Shown one piece after another: positions 26,626-37,096 of a DNA stretch of 64,000 bases. The notes beneath the pieces were generated by a model that saw only the letters and a list, made by a program, of their open reading frames with translations, did no database searches and was not told the origin of the DNA. The stretch is from Adineta steineri (lineage: Eukaryota; Rotifera; Eurotatoria; Adinetida; Adinetidae), in the NCBI GenBank assembly GCA_905250115.1, contig CAJNOI010000022.1, positions 1-64,000 of the forward strand, read 5' to 3'. The position numbers and the translations under genes are program-made. Positions within the stretch are counted from its first letter, which is position 1; every line of letters begins with the position of its first letter.

Positions 26626-28719
26626 ATGCAAAAATCTCCGACAGTAGCTATTATTGGTGGTGGTATAGCTGGACTTGTTTCAGCTTATTATCTTGCTCAA
26701 AAAGCAACACTTTCAAAAATTCCTCATTTACGTATACTACTTCTTGAAAGATCATCACGTTTTGGTGGTTGGATAAGATCTGAACAACTTCCAACAAAAT
26801 ATGATTCACATATATTTGAACTTGGTGCACGAACATTACGATTACAAAGTGGTGTTGCTTCTTTAAGTAGTCATTCAGCTATAAATACATTAAAATTACT
26901 TGAACAATTAAATATATTTGATAGTCAATTTTGTCCAATTGATAAAACAGCTCCAGCTAATAAAAATAAACTTATTTATTATAATAAAAATTTAGTTAAT
27001 TTAAATGATTTATCATTTATATATGGTGGAAAACCATTACGTTATCCACCTATTGTCTATGGTCTATATGAATATTTTTCACAAAAAGGACGATATGCGG
27101 TTCAAGACGAAAGTATCAAATCATTTATTTATCGTCGTTTTGGTAAATAAATATATACACATAGTTTATTTTTTATGCAAAGAGATTGTATAATATTTTT
27201 TTTAAATAGGTGATGTTCTCGGTGAAGAAATTGTTGAATATCTATTAGATCCAGTTTTAAAAGGTATATATGCTGGTAGTGTAACAAATTTAAGTGCTCG
27301 AAGTGTATTAAAAAAAGTATTTGAACTTGAACAACGTCATGGTTCATTATTACGTGGTATGTTAAAGACAAGAAATAATAAACAAAAAGAAGATCCCATA
27401 CATAATCTTTTTAATGATTTAAATTTAAAAGATTATTCATCAATATTAAATAAATATGCAATTTATTATTTAAAAGATGGAATGGAAATGCTTGTAAAAA
27501 CATTAGTTGATCATTTAAAATCATTATCAAATGTTGAATTAATATCTAATCAACATATTCAAAAAATTAAATTTTTAGAAAATAATGTTGAAATTTCAAC
27601 ACGATCAAATGAAATCTATTCAGTTGATCATTTAATTAGTGCAATGCCATCGTTTGAATTAGCTAATCTTCTTGACGATAAACAACATGAAATTTTACGA
27701 TCAAGATTAAATCAAATATCATTTGTTAATATGATTGTTATTAATTTACTTTATTTAAAAGAAAATATTTTTCCAAAAGAAGCTTTTGGTTATTTGATTC
27801 CATCACGTGAACAATCAAATTTACTTGGAGTTCTATTTGATTCATGTATACGACATACAACTGATAAACAAAAACATGGATCACAATTAACTGTTATGAT
27901 GGGTGGAGCATGGTATGATCAATTAAGATTAGGACAATGTACAGATGAACAATTATTGGATATCGTTACAAAAGAATTAAAAAAACAAATGAATTTAGAT
28001 GAAAAACCATTAGTTTATTCAATAGGAAGATTAAATAAAGCAATACCAGTATGTTTATTCGATTACTATACTTATGAGGGAACCACGCGAGGTGTCAAAA
28101 AGCTTTTGCGCTCAAATTCTGTCCATACGTAGAGAATATATCGGCTAGAAAAAGCCTAAGATGATATGTGCGCAAGCTGGGATATCGACTTTTTACTAGA
28201 ATTTTCCTATGGGATCTCATTTTCACATTTTTTAGACTTAGCATTCTCCAGGTACAATGTTTTTGAAATGTTCGTTCATACAATAATATCTATAAAAACT
28301 GTGTTTATACTAACAGACTCACATCTCGAGAATGCTAAGTCCAAAAATTGTGAAAATGAGATCCCATAGGAAAATTCTAGTAAAAGGTCGATATCTCAGC
28401 TTGCGCACATATCCTCTTAGGCTTTTTCTAGCCGATATATTCTCTACGTATGGGCAGAATTTGAGTTCAAAAGCTTTTTGACACCTCGGGTGGTTCCCTC
28501 GTTATACTAAAATACTATATCATATTTTTGTATTTTTAGAATTACAATGTTGGACATCAAGATGTTCTTGATGATATTTATGCTATTATACGACGTGATA
28601 AATTACCATTAACACTTGTTGGAAATTCATATCGTGGTGTTGGCATTAGTGATGTAATTTATGATACTCGAGTTGAAATGGAATATCTTAATTTAAACTC
28701 TACAGAAGCAAAACAGTGA
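26626..28719 (+). CDS. PPOX: Protoporphyrinogen oxidase
   Basis: PPOX oxidises protoporphyrinogen IX to protoporphyrin IX in haem synthesis, usually on the mitochondrial inner membrane. There are three exons: 26626-27142, 27210-28048 and 28540-28719. The N-terminus has the FAD dinucleotide motif VAIIGGGIAGLVSAYYLA, followed by LLERSSRFGGWIRSE. Other family motifs are FELGARTLR, LLDPVLKGIYAGS, YYLKDGMEMLVKTL and AMPS. The last exon gives YNVGHQDVLDD and LTLVGNSYRGVGISD, the C-terminal FAD-binding segment. The start at 26626 is chosen because it follows a TTTTTAG acceptor and begins the FAD fold as in animal PPOX; the ATG at 26572 lies before that acceptor. The last intron (28049-28539) is enlarged by a foldback element. 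Confidence 0.9.
28076..28500. mobile_element. Foldback (long inverted-repeat) element in the last PPOX intron
   Basis: Arms of about 174 bp (28076-28249 and 28326-28500) are inverted copies at roughly 93-95 percent by eye, separated by about 76 bp. The outer ends are gagggaaccac and gtggttccctc. The flanks, tatactta on the left and ttatacta on the right, are similar but not a clean target duplication. No transposase is encoded, so it is non-autonomous. It fills most of a 491-bp intron where neighbouring introns are about 60 bp, which indicates insertion into a normal short intron. Confidence 0.8.
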
Positions 28720-28794
28720 GATTTAGATGTTTTTTGTTAGATTTCATACGTTCGATAGAGTTTGTTTTTGATATGAAAATCTTACCTAGTTTAA

Positions 28795-28809
28795 TTCATT
28801 TTAGATAAA
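28795..28809 (+). promoter_or_regulatory. Acceptor just before the GILT start codon (possible trans-splice site)
   Basis: TTCATTTTAG ends at 28804, six bases before the ATG and only 85 bp after the PPOX stop. There is too little room for an independent promoter and a 5' cis intron. This fits an operon processed by spliced-leader trans-splicing, a mechanism known in bdelloid rotifers. Confidence 0.45.
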
Positions 28810-29769
28810 ATGTACACATTATTTATAGTATCGAGTATATTTCTTTCATTTATTAATGGTGGTTTAACCATCGATTGTCCAAATATACCATCAAAATGGT
28901 GTGAAACAAAAGAAATTGCTCAAGCTTGTGGTGTATGTAAAGAAAATTTATCTCGATTATTTAAATTCTTCTTCTTATTAGGTAACTGAACAATGTACAA
29001 CATATGTTTGGAAAACTCGTGTGGAAAATGAACTTGTAAATTTATCGATTTATTATGAAACACTTTGTCCTGATTGTAGACAATTTATAACAACACAAGT
29101 ATGGAATACATATCAATCAATACTTGATATTGTTAATATAACATTTGTTCCATATGGAAATGCAAAAGAATTATATCGACCAGAAACTAAACTCTATCAA
29201 TATTATTGTCAACATGGTGCTGAAGAGTGTTATGGGAATTTAATTCATGTAAAAAATTTAAAGATAATCTTTTTTGTTTAAAATAAATTTAATTTTAGGC
29301 TTGTGTTATTAATTTTTATCCAAAAACTGAAGAACATATGGTAATTTTAATTTAATTTTTATATACAGAAAAAAAATATTAATTGAAATTTTCTTAGCCA
29401 TTTATTTATTGTACTGAATCAACTGATGGTGATATTGAAACAGTTGCAACTCAATGTGCACAAAAATCAACAATTGATTATGATCAAATTACTGCTTGTA
29501 CACATAGTCGTTTAGGTAATCAATTACAACATGCATATGCTGTTCAAACTGAAAGTCTTCAACCAGCACATCAATATGTACCTTGGATAACACTCAATGG
29601 TGAACATACAGAAGATATGCAAAAACAAGCTGAAAAAGATCTTATTGGCCTTATTTGTAAATCATATAAAGTAAATTAAACATTGATTTTATTATTTCAT
29701 TAAAAAAATCATTCTTTTATTTTCATCTAGGGATCTGATCCACCTGCTCAATGTATGAAAAATCTCTAA
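28810..29769 (+). CDS. GILT-like lysosomal thiol reductase, copy 1
   Basis: GILT (gamma-interferon-inducible lysosomal thiol reductase) reduces disulfides in the endolysosome. Five exons: 28810-28932, 28982-29248, 29299-29340, 29398-29670, 29731-29769. A signal peptide (LFIVSSIFLSFINGG) is followed by the saposin-like SKWCETKEIAQACG segment. The active-site CXXC reads ETLCPDCRQF, and the family signature CQHGAEECYGN is present in the form QHGxxECxGN. PWITLNGEH and conserved Cys residues complete the fold. The protein is of normal length for the family. The next gene is a tandem copy with the same exon lengths. It lies 90 bp behind PPOX on the same strand. Confidence 0.88.
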
Positions 29770-30155
29770 AACAGTTCTTATGTGATCTTTCTATTTTTTT
29801 ATATATGATATGATTAACCAAGCTAACATATTATAAGGATAATAAACTACTGATTTTGTTTTTAAAAACATCAGAAAATTAAAGTTAGTCTTACTTCTAG
29901 CTAATTTAAGTAAGCCGAATTTCAAGTTTATATAATAGCGTCAATATAAGAAGATCGATGAAGACGCATTGAATCTCATATGTTGTTGATGAGAAATATT
30001 TTAAACTCTTTGTTCTATTCTTTCTCACATGTTGTGTTTTGTATGGCTGGATAGATAACATAATTTGCTGAATAATCATGATATATTCTTTCTTATATAA
30101 AAGATTGTCATATGATCTTATCTCATCATTTTTCCAACTTTGTTTTTTTCTAATC

Positions 30156-31274
30156 ATGTACGTGCTGTTGATACTTTCAAGTATTTTAATTCTTTGTGCT
30201 AATGGTGGTTTAATTGTTAAATGTCCAGAAACACCTTCAAAATGGTGTGAAACAAAAGAAATTGCTCAAGCTTGCAATGTATAAAGTCTTGTTTCATTTA
30301 AATCAATAAATATTTTTGTGCTGTTAGGTAATTGAACAATGTCAATTATATGTATGGAAAGTTCAAGATAAGAATGATAAAGTTAATTTAACACTTTATT
30401 ATGAAACACTTTGTCCTGATTGTCGAAAATTTATGACAACAGAACTTTGGAAAGCATATCAAACTATATTTGATATTGTTAATATAACTCTTGTTCCATA
30501 TGGAAATGCACACGAAACATATCAACCAGTAACCCAACTTTATCAATATGTTTGTCAACATGGTGCACAAGAATGTTTAGGAAATCTTATTCATGTAAAA
30601 TCATAATAATAAACAAAAAACTCGAAGAATATTATATTTATTTATTTTAGACGTGTGTTCTTAATTATTATCCAACTATTCAACAACATATGGTAAAAAT
30701 GAAAATAAATAACCTATAAAAACAAGTCACGCTCGTCCGAGGACCCGCTTAGCTCTTTCTCATAGAAATGCATCGTCTTCACATTTACTGAAAAAACAAG
30801 TGAAAACCGTAAAAATAGATTTTCGATGTTTTTTTGACCCTGCGGACAGACAAGCACACAATTTATGTTTACAGGACTCTTCTCTACGAGAAAGAGAATA
30901 ATTTTTTCTTTTTTTAGCCATTTGTATATTGTACTGAATCAAGTAGTGGTGATGTTACAACTATTGCTAGTCAATGTGCAGAAAAATCTAAGATGGATTT
31001 TAATAAAATTTTTAATTGTACACAAAGTAAATTAGGTAATCAATTACAACATATATATGCAGTTCAAACAGAAAATCTTCAACCACCGCATAAATATGTC
31101 CCATGGATAACAATTAATGGTCAACATACTGAAGAAATGGAACATGAAGCAGAAAGAAATTTAATCAAACTTATATGCAAATCATATAAAGTAGTATAGA
31201 AAATAATTTTCTAATTCATTTTCAATTTATTTTTCTTCTAGGGATCCAATCCACCTAGTTCATGCAAAAAATAA
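30156..31274 (+). CDS. GILT-like lysosomal thiol reductase, copy 2
   Basis: Tandem duplicate of the preceding gene. Five exons: 30156-30278, 30328-30594, 30651-30692, 30918-31190, 31242-31274. Exons 1 to 4 have the same lengths (123, 267, 42 and 273 nt) and phases as copy 1; only the last exon differs. The active site is ETLCPDCRKF, followed by CQHGAQECLGN. The N-terminus ILSSILILCANGG is a signal peptide. Intron 3 (30693-30917) is 225 bp against 57 bp in copy 1 and carries a small inverted-repeat insertion. Sequence divergence between copies is substantial, so the duplication is not recent. Function as for copy 1: endolysosomal disulfide reduction. Confidence 0.87.
30753..30896. mobile_element. 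Small inverted-repeat insertion in GILT-2 intron 3
   Basis: Terminal arms ctctttctcatagaaa (30753-30768) and tctctacgagaaagag (30881-30896) are imperfect inverted repeats of about 16 bp. They bound most of the sequence by which this intron exceeds its counterpart in copy 1. This fits a MITE acquired after the duplication. Confidence 0.45.
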
Positions 31275-31538
31275 TCTATACAACCGAAAAGAAACTATCT
31301 AAAATATGTTTTTTCATTGTACCCTTCATTTGATTCTTAATAAAATACAAAGAGAAAAGGTTATAAGTTAAAGTTATTTGATTATTTCTTTTCGTTCTTA
31401 TATATATAATAGATGAAAAGAACATCAAGCATTTAGATTGATAAAAAAAATTGTAAATTATGACATTTACACAATTAGTAAGTTATCGAAATAATCTCTC
31501 GGTTTCTTTTTTTTCTTATTACAAATATTTTTCAGAAA

Positions 31539-32801
31539 ATGTATTCAAAATGGAATTTAAATCAATATTTAACTTATCTTCTATTAACACTTGTTTTTCT
31601 TTCATCATGGACAGATATCAATGGAATCTATGCTGAATTACCACAAATTGTTTTAACACAACCTGAAAGTTGGAAATTAGGTGCATATCTTGCATTAATT
31701 ACAAATCTTGGAAATATTGCACCATTTATATTAGTTCTTATAAAAGTTTTCTATCGAAAACATACACTTAATCCTGTACCAATTAATTATATTGTTATAC
31801 TTATTGGAATGCTTTCATGTTTTCTATTGATTTTCTTTTGGTCATATACAACAATGATTGGTAATGAAAAACGTAGTACAGCATTATTAATACTTGCATT
31901 TTTTCTTTCATTACTCGATTGTACATCATCAATATCATTTGCTGATTATATACATCGATTTGGAAAAGAATTTACAAGTAGTCTTTTTCTTGGAGAAAGT
32001 CTTACAGCTATTTTACCAAGTTTATTAGCAATTATACAAGGTAATGGTCAAATTAATTGTATACAATCAACGAATGAAACAAATACTACTATACCTGTTT
32101 ATCAAACTGCTCGATTTTCTGTATCAATTTATTTTTTATGTTTATTTTTATTTTTGACAATTTCATTCATCGCATTTGTATTATTACAATGGACATCAGT
32201 TGCTAAACAAATACAACGGATAACACCTGAAATATCATTAGAACCAATGAATACAAATCATCAAACAAATAAATCTTTAACTACTGTATCGTATATTTTA
32301 CTATCATTAGGATGTACTTATACGAGTTCAATTCTATTTGGAATGATTTTATCAATTTCAACATATGTTTTAATGCCATATGGACATCGAATATTTTATC
32401 TAGGAACAATTATATCACCATGGATGTTAACACTTGTTTGGATATTTGGTTTAATAAAACCTTTAATATCTAAACGTTATCTATTAATTTTAATTATACT
32501 TGGATCGATTACATTTGCATTTAGTTTATTTGTTTCATTTAAAAGTCCTTGTCCACCATGGGTTGATACAACTAAAGGTAGTGTTCTGATATTAATCATA
32601 TGGCTTAGTACTTATATTTTATTGGGTTATCCACGTTTGGTTATTGCAAATTATGTACGAATACATTCATCAAATGGAATGTTTTGGTATGGTGTTAATG
32701 TACAATTAGGTGCATTAATCGGTTCTATTATTGCTTATCTTTTAGTAGAAACATTTTCATCATTTCATGAACGATTGCCATGTGAACAAATGACTTGTTA
32801 A
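31539..32801 (+). CDS. SLC52A: Riboflavin transporter (SLC52 family)
   Basis: Single-exon protein of 420 residues with about 11 hydrophobic membrane segments. The N-terminus has the SLC52 signature WTDINGIYAELPQIV followed by SWKLGAYLALITNLGNIAPF. Later segments include LDCTSSISFADYIHRFGKEF, LFLGESLTAILPSLLAIIQG and the C-terminal FWYGVNVQLGALIGS. SLC52 proteins take up riboflavin (vitamin B2) at the plasma membrane. A TTTTTCAG acceptor ends four bases before the ATG (31534-31535), so the mRNA is probably spliced in its 5' UTR or trans-spliced. Length agrees with the family (about 410-470). It is the last member of the co-oriented PPOX-GILT-GILT run, 264 bp after GILT-2. Confidence 0.88.
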   Translation: MYSKWNLNQYLTYLLLTLVFLSSWTDINGIYAELPQIVLTQPESWKLGAYLALITNLGNIAPFILVLIKVFYRKHTLNPVPINYIVILIGMLSCFLLIFFWSYTTMIGNEKRSTALLILAFFLSLLDCTSSISFADYIHRFGKEFTSSLFLGESLTAILPSLLAIIQGNGQINCIQSTNETNTTIPVYQTARFSVSIYFLCLFLFLTISFIAFVLLQWTSVAKQIQRITPEISLEPMNTNHQTNKSLTTVSYILLSLGCTYTSSILFGMILSISTYVLMPYGHRIFYLGTIISPWMLTLVWIFGLIKPLISKRYLLILIILGSITFAFSLFVSFKSPCPPWVDTTKGSVLILIIWLSTYILLGYPRLVIANYVRIHSSNGMFWYGVNVQLGALIGSIIAYLLVETFSSFHERLPCEQMTC

Positions 32802-32934
32802 AATAATTTTTTTAATAATAAATCTTCCGAGAAATATTCACAAATTATATGAATAATCCTTAGTAGGTTACAATAGAATTTAACAAGTAATATTTATTCT
32901 ATTGATTAATAACATGAATTATAAACTAATGCAA

Positions 32935-33293
32935 TACTACTATCGGAATTTTAAAAGAAGGCCGGTGGAAGCAAAGCTTACAACGTTTGAAAGGAAAATC
33001 ATAGCGATCTGCGGTTTTCGCCATTCAGTAGAGAGCCGTTGGAGGCACATGCATATGCATGAGAAATATTTTACCAAAGTACCATCCGTAGCTAGTTTTA
33101 AAATTTTTACATACTGGATTCGTCTACTAAAATTAATTTGAAAAGATACTTTGAAAATTTTTTTGTCATGCATAGACATGTACCCTCGACTACCCTCTAT
33201 TGAATGGTAAAACCGGCAGGTCGCTATGACTTTCCCTTCAAACATTATAAGTTTTTCTTCCACCGGCCTTCTTTAAAAATTTCGATGGTAGTA
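32935..33293. mobile_element. Foldback element
   Basis: Arms 32935-33084 and 33145-33293 are inverted copies of about 150 bp at roughly 80 percent identity by eye, around a 60-bp centre. Shared blocks include agaaggccggtggaag and its complement cttccaccggccttct. No target duplication was confirmed. The higher arm divergence than in the PPOX-intron element suggests an older insertion. Confidence 0.7.
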
Positions 33294-33671
33294 GAGATTT
33301 TTAAGGCATTGTGATAACATGAAGAAATAGATAAATCAATAATTAAATACAAACGTCATTCAGATTTAAACTGAAATAATCAACTAATGTTCGTTGAGTC
33401 CTCCAGAACTGTCTAAAAATTCTAGAGTTTCCAAAAACCTTCCACCACCTTTCAGAACATTCGGAGGGCTTGATTTTCATATCATACATAGCCGACTTTG
33501 TAAATGAGAAAACACCGTACCATATGCACGTTTATGAATAAATATGTATATACTAAAATCTAATTAAAAATCATTCCTTTGATGTACTATAGATATATAA
33601 TTCTTATCTTATTCGTTTCTTAAATTAATGCAATCATATAATTTCAGAACAAGCTTATACCGTAAGATAAG

Positions 33672-34034
33672 CATGTATACATCACTGTTGAGTCCGAAAT
33701 GATTTTGACAAAATTTAAATGTTTATAAACCCGGTCGAAATTGGTAATTTAACAAGTCTAGAAATTCAAAGCTGTCTAAATGTCTACTATAAATTCGTGA
33801 CAATAGTATTTTTAAATTTGGTAAAATCATATTCCATCATGAGGATGTTATATACTCATATTGACACCTAAAATAATAAAAATAATTTAATCACTCCGGT
33901 TTATCAATCAGTTCAAAATTCTTAAACTAGTCAGATGCTTACACAATATACTCGCATTTATTTATCAAATATTTGTTTATAAGTAAGCTAGATGTATAAA
34001 TCACCGACGTTCGGACTCAACAGTGGTATACATG
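33672..34034. mobile_element. TIR-bounded MITE
   Basis: Terminal inverted repeats of about 25 bp: catgtatac..cactgttgag then tccgaa on the left (33672-33698), and ttcggactcaacagtggtat then acatg on the right (34010-34034). They differ by a 2-nt indel. The 363-bp element has an AT-rich, non-coding interior. The transposase family is not identified. Confidence 0.65.
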
Positions 34035-34509
34035 TCATTAGAATCGTTTATATTATTTCGTATATATATCTAAAACATAAATATAATTTATTTCTAAACA
34101 AAAAAAAAATGTAATTTGACAATTTACTGAACTTTCGCTTTGTTTTTTGTTTATACTAATCTGTCAACAATAAAGAACATCTGGTTTGTAACTAGTTAAT
34201 TACTTTTCGTTCAATTATCTAATCACTCAATAAGTTTTACATAATACTCAGTAATATATGTATATTAATCGTTATTTTCTTTCATCTAATTAAATTGATT
34301 GATATTAACCAGATCTTTCTTTTCTTTTTTGTTGATATATAAGAAGAATAGAATAATTAATTTTTAATTGATTTCTTAATATGACAATTGTATTCTAAAT
34401 TATTTACTCTTCGTTAAAGAAATAAAACAGATTTTATTTCATTTATTATTAAATCTATGTACAAACACCGGCAACATGCTGAAAAAGAACAATACAATGA
34501 TAATATTTA

Positions 34510-35213
34510 TTATAAATTATTGTTTTGTACAGATAAATCATGTTGTTGAAGATTATCATGACGATTTAATTCTGATTGCCAAACAGTTTGTGGCCAACCT
34601 GTTCGTCCTTTTGTTTTACGTGTATCAAACTAGAAATTTTTCGAAAAAACATTCTAATATTAATTTTTGTTATTTCGATATAATTTTACTTTTATTAAAT
34701 CACGAGAATCTTTCCGTGTTTTAATTATTTCAGCTTTAAATGCACTTGGCATGGCTGTTGAATCATCTTTTGCTAAAATATCCATTAAAAATTCAATATA
34801 TTTTGTTGCTAATTTAAGTGTTTTAATTTTTGATAATTTTGTATCTGGTTGAACATTTGGTATAGCTGTACGAAGATCGGAAAAAGCTGTATTTATTGAT
34901 AATGTACGGCGACGTTCTTTTTTATTAGCTGAGACACGTCGTTTAAAAATACGAGGAATACCTATTAAATGAAATATCTTCTATACTCGACAAAAAAGAA
35001 CATCATTTATCTACCTGGTGGTCTTTCATGATTAATTTCATTTTCATTCCAATTTGAATTATAATTAAAATTTTGTATTGAATTATGATTTTCAAATGAA
35101 TATGCTGGATAATATGATGGCGGTATTCGACTATATGGATGATAATGTGTATTATGATTGAATATCATAGACGAAGATGATGAATTAAGATAATCATTGG
35201 GTGAATTGAACAT
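34510..35213 (-). CDS. HAND: HAND-type bHLH transcription factor
   Basis: Three minus-strand exons (35015-35213, 34690-34961, 34510-34629) join to 196 residues. The N-terminus is rich in Asn, Ser and Tyr. Exon 2 holds the bHLH: basic region [20 protein letters not shown], then [20 protein letters not shown] and [19 protein letters not shown], the HAND-class signature. Exon 3 begins [20 protein letters not shown], the C-terminal motif conserved in animal HAND proteins. HAND factors control mesoderm, heart and muscle development as E-protein heterodimers in the nucleus. The intron inside the C-terminal part keeps phase 0. Introns are 53 bp and 60 bp. The ATG at 35213 is the only one fitting the exon. 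Confidence 0.92.
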
Positions 35214-36386
35214 AATTTATCTTATATGAATCACCTGTATATAGAGTCTGACTGGAATAGAAGTCTGTTATTCGTCAATGTGATATGTGTATGTATGTTG
35301 GACTTGTAACTATATTTTTTTTTCTTCTTCTTCTTCTCATCCAATGATAGAAAGAAAAAATATTTCCTGTTTTCTTACTGTGATATTATTAAGAAAAGCA
35401 ATTTCGATTGGTTATTCATTGAAGAATATTGAGGTGATTTGATATCATACGAATTATTGAATATAATGATGAGTAGTTAAATAGAGTTTCCGTTTTTTTT
35501 TTGTTTCGTTATGAAAATGATATTTTCTATTTGACCTTCTCTTTAATATGTATATCGATGTCTGCTGTCTTTTGTAATTGAATAAGACTGATCATTTCAA
35601 TTATAAATAGATAGACAAACGCAAAACAACATCCAATGGGAATACTAACATTTCTTCGATAAACATCGCTATATATGGTATGATATTTGTTTGTTTAACA
35701 ATCTTGTTTGATGTAGATGCTTTAGCTAGACGATTATCAGTTTCCGATTGTTTTCACTAACGAAAATAAAAGAAGATTGTGTTTATAATTCAATCATACC
35801 AGATTATCGATAATGATTACGTACTAATATTCTTTTTTTTTGTGTCTTGAAATTGAGATGAGAGTAGTAAAGGAAGCGGCATTGATTTCTTGTTCTTTTC
35901 GAAACAATGAATTCGTTTGAAATAATATAATAATTTTCTCCATAAAAAAAACAGATATGTTAGAGCATCTGCTTATATACATGATCATATATCTTTGATG
36001 TTTTAATACAGCATTGAATGTACTCAATTCAGTGGTGGATCTAGGATTTTGGAAGGAGGGGGGGGGGGGATTGACAACTGTGCAGAAAAGTTCATCATGG
36101 AAAAGGGTTATTCCAGATTTCTGAAAAAATGCTCGACCTGTACTCCCCTCCAGGTATTTCAGTCTGGGGAGGGGGGGATCGATCCCTCCCTCCGGACGTC
36201 CCTGGGGGAAGGGAGCGACTTTTTAGTATGGAGGGACGATCGCCCTCTAAATCCGCCACTGGCTCAATTAAATAAATTTTACCATCTTATAGTGACATCA
36301 TAAACATGGTATCTCTTTTTTTTATTTGTTCTATAACGAATCATTATAAATTCTTTATGTATGTATTTATTTGAAATTATTGAGAA
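35214..36386. other. Spacer upstream of HAND and SWSAP1-like gene, with a hAT-type MITE
   Basis: Divergent intergenic region expected to hold regulatory sequence for HAND. It contains the 232-bp MITE at 36030-36261. No gene was seen. Confidence 0.5.
36030..36261. mobile_element. hAT-like MITE with 8-bp target duplication
   Basis: The ends are cagtggtggatctagg (left) and ccctctaaatccgccactg (right), giving imperfect TIRs of the CAGTGGCGGAT type. Flanking octamers actcaatt (36022-36029) and gctcaatt (36262-36269) match in 7 of 8 positions, as for a hAT target duplication. The GC-rich interior with long G runs stands out from the AT-rich surroundings and encodes no transposase. Confidence 0.75.
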
Positions 36387-37096
36387 TGAATATTGTTGGT
36401 GCAATATTTCCTCTTGGAAATTTTTTCAATCAAAATAATTCTGAAAAGACTTGTTTTTCGGAATGTTTACAATCAAATTTTCCATTTGCTCGAACTTGTT
36501 TAATTCGTGGTGATGCTGATCAATGTTTTCGTTCGTTACTTTTTCAAGCATCTCTATCTTATGCTGCAATTGGTAAACGTGTTTATTTTTATACACCAAT
36601 ACCATTTCAAACGATTCCATCACTTGTTCATTCATTAATACCAACATCATTATCAACAGCTAATTTACATTTAATTCAATTTCATTATCTATTAACATTA
36701 GTCGAAATACATAAACATTTAATATCAAATTCAAATAATTATGATATTATTATTATTGATGGTTATCTTGAATATCCATTATTGAAACAAGAAGATTTAT
36801 TTCAAATTATTTCAGCTTGTGCATTATTAAAAGATACATATGAATATTTAAAAAAATTACATGAGAAAGATTTAGTATTATTATGTTCATGTACATGTGC
36901 TGAATCATCAATGGCAAATGTTGAAGAACGAGCATTATTTGATCTTGCTATCGATATTGAAATGTTTGAAGATGGAGATTATCATGCAAAGATAAATTTT
37001 TTTTCAAAAAAAAATATTTCATGTGCTTTTAAATTTCGGATTGGTCGAAATGAAATTTTACCATTATATGCAACAATTGAACATCAAAATAAATAA
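36387..37096 (+). CDS. SWSAP1-like (RAD51-paralogue-like) protein
   Basis: Intronless frame; the start at 36387 gives about 236 residues (an ATG at 36371 also exists). It contains TCLIRGDADQCFRSLLFQAS at the position of the ATP-binding loop, KRVYFYTPIPFQTIPSL, LIQFHYLLTLVEIHKHL and YDIIIIDGYLEY, the last a Walker B-like motif. The order and spacing resemble SWSAP1, the SWS1 partner in the Shu complex that promotes RAD51 filament assembly. The canonical Walker A Gly-Lys-Thr is missing. Two CXC pairs (CSCTC) lie in the C-terminal half. An alternative is an ELP6-like elongator subunit, which shares the degenerate RecA fold. Confidence 0.5.

Larger units (their letters stand above)
32802..34509. 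other. MITE-rich intergenic spacer
   Basis: No gene. It holds two separate inverted-repeat elements (32935-33293 and 33672-34034) and AT-rich DNA. Short open frames on both strands of the first element arise from its inverted arms and are not genes. Confidence 0.6.

Noticed and set aside
32902..33263. Two opposed open frames of 79 and 107 codons
   Set aside because: They mirror each other because they lie in the arms of the foldback element; composition and context do not support genes.
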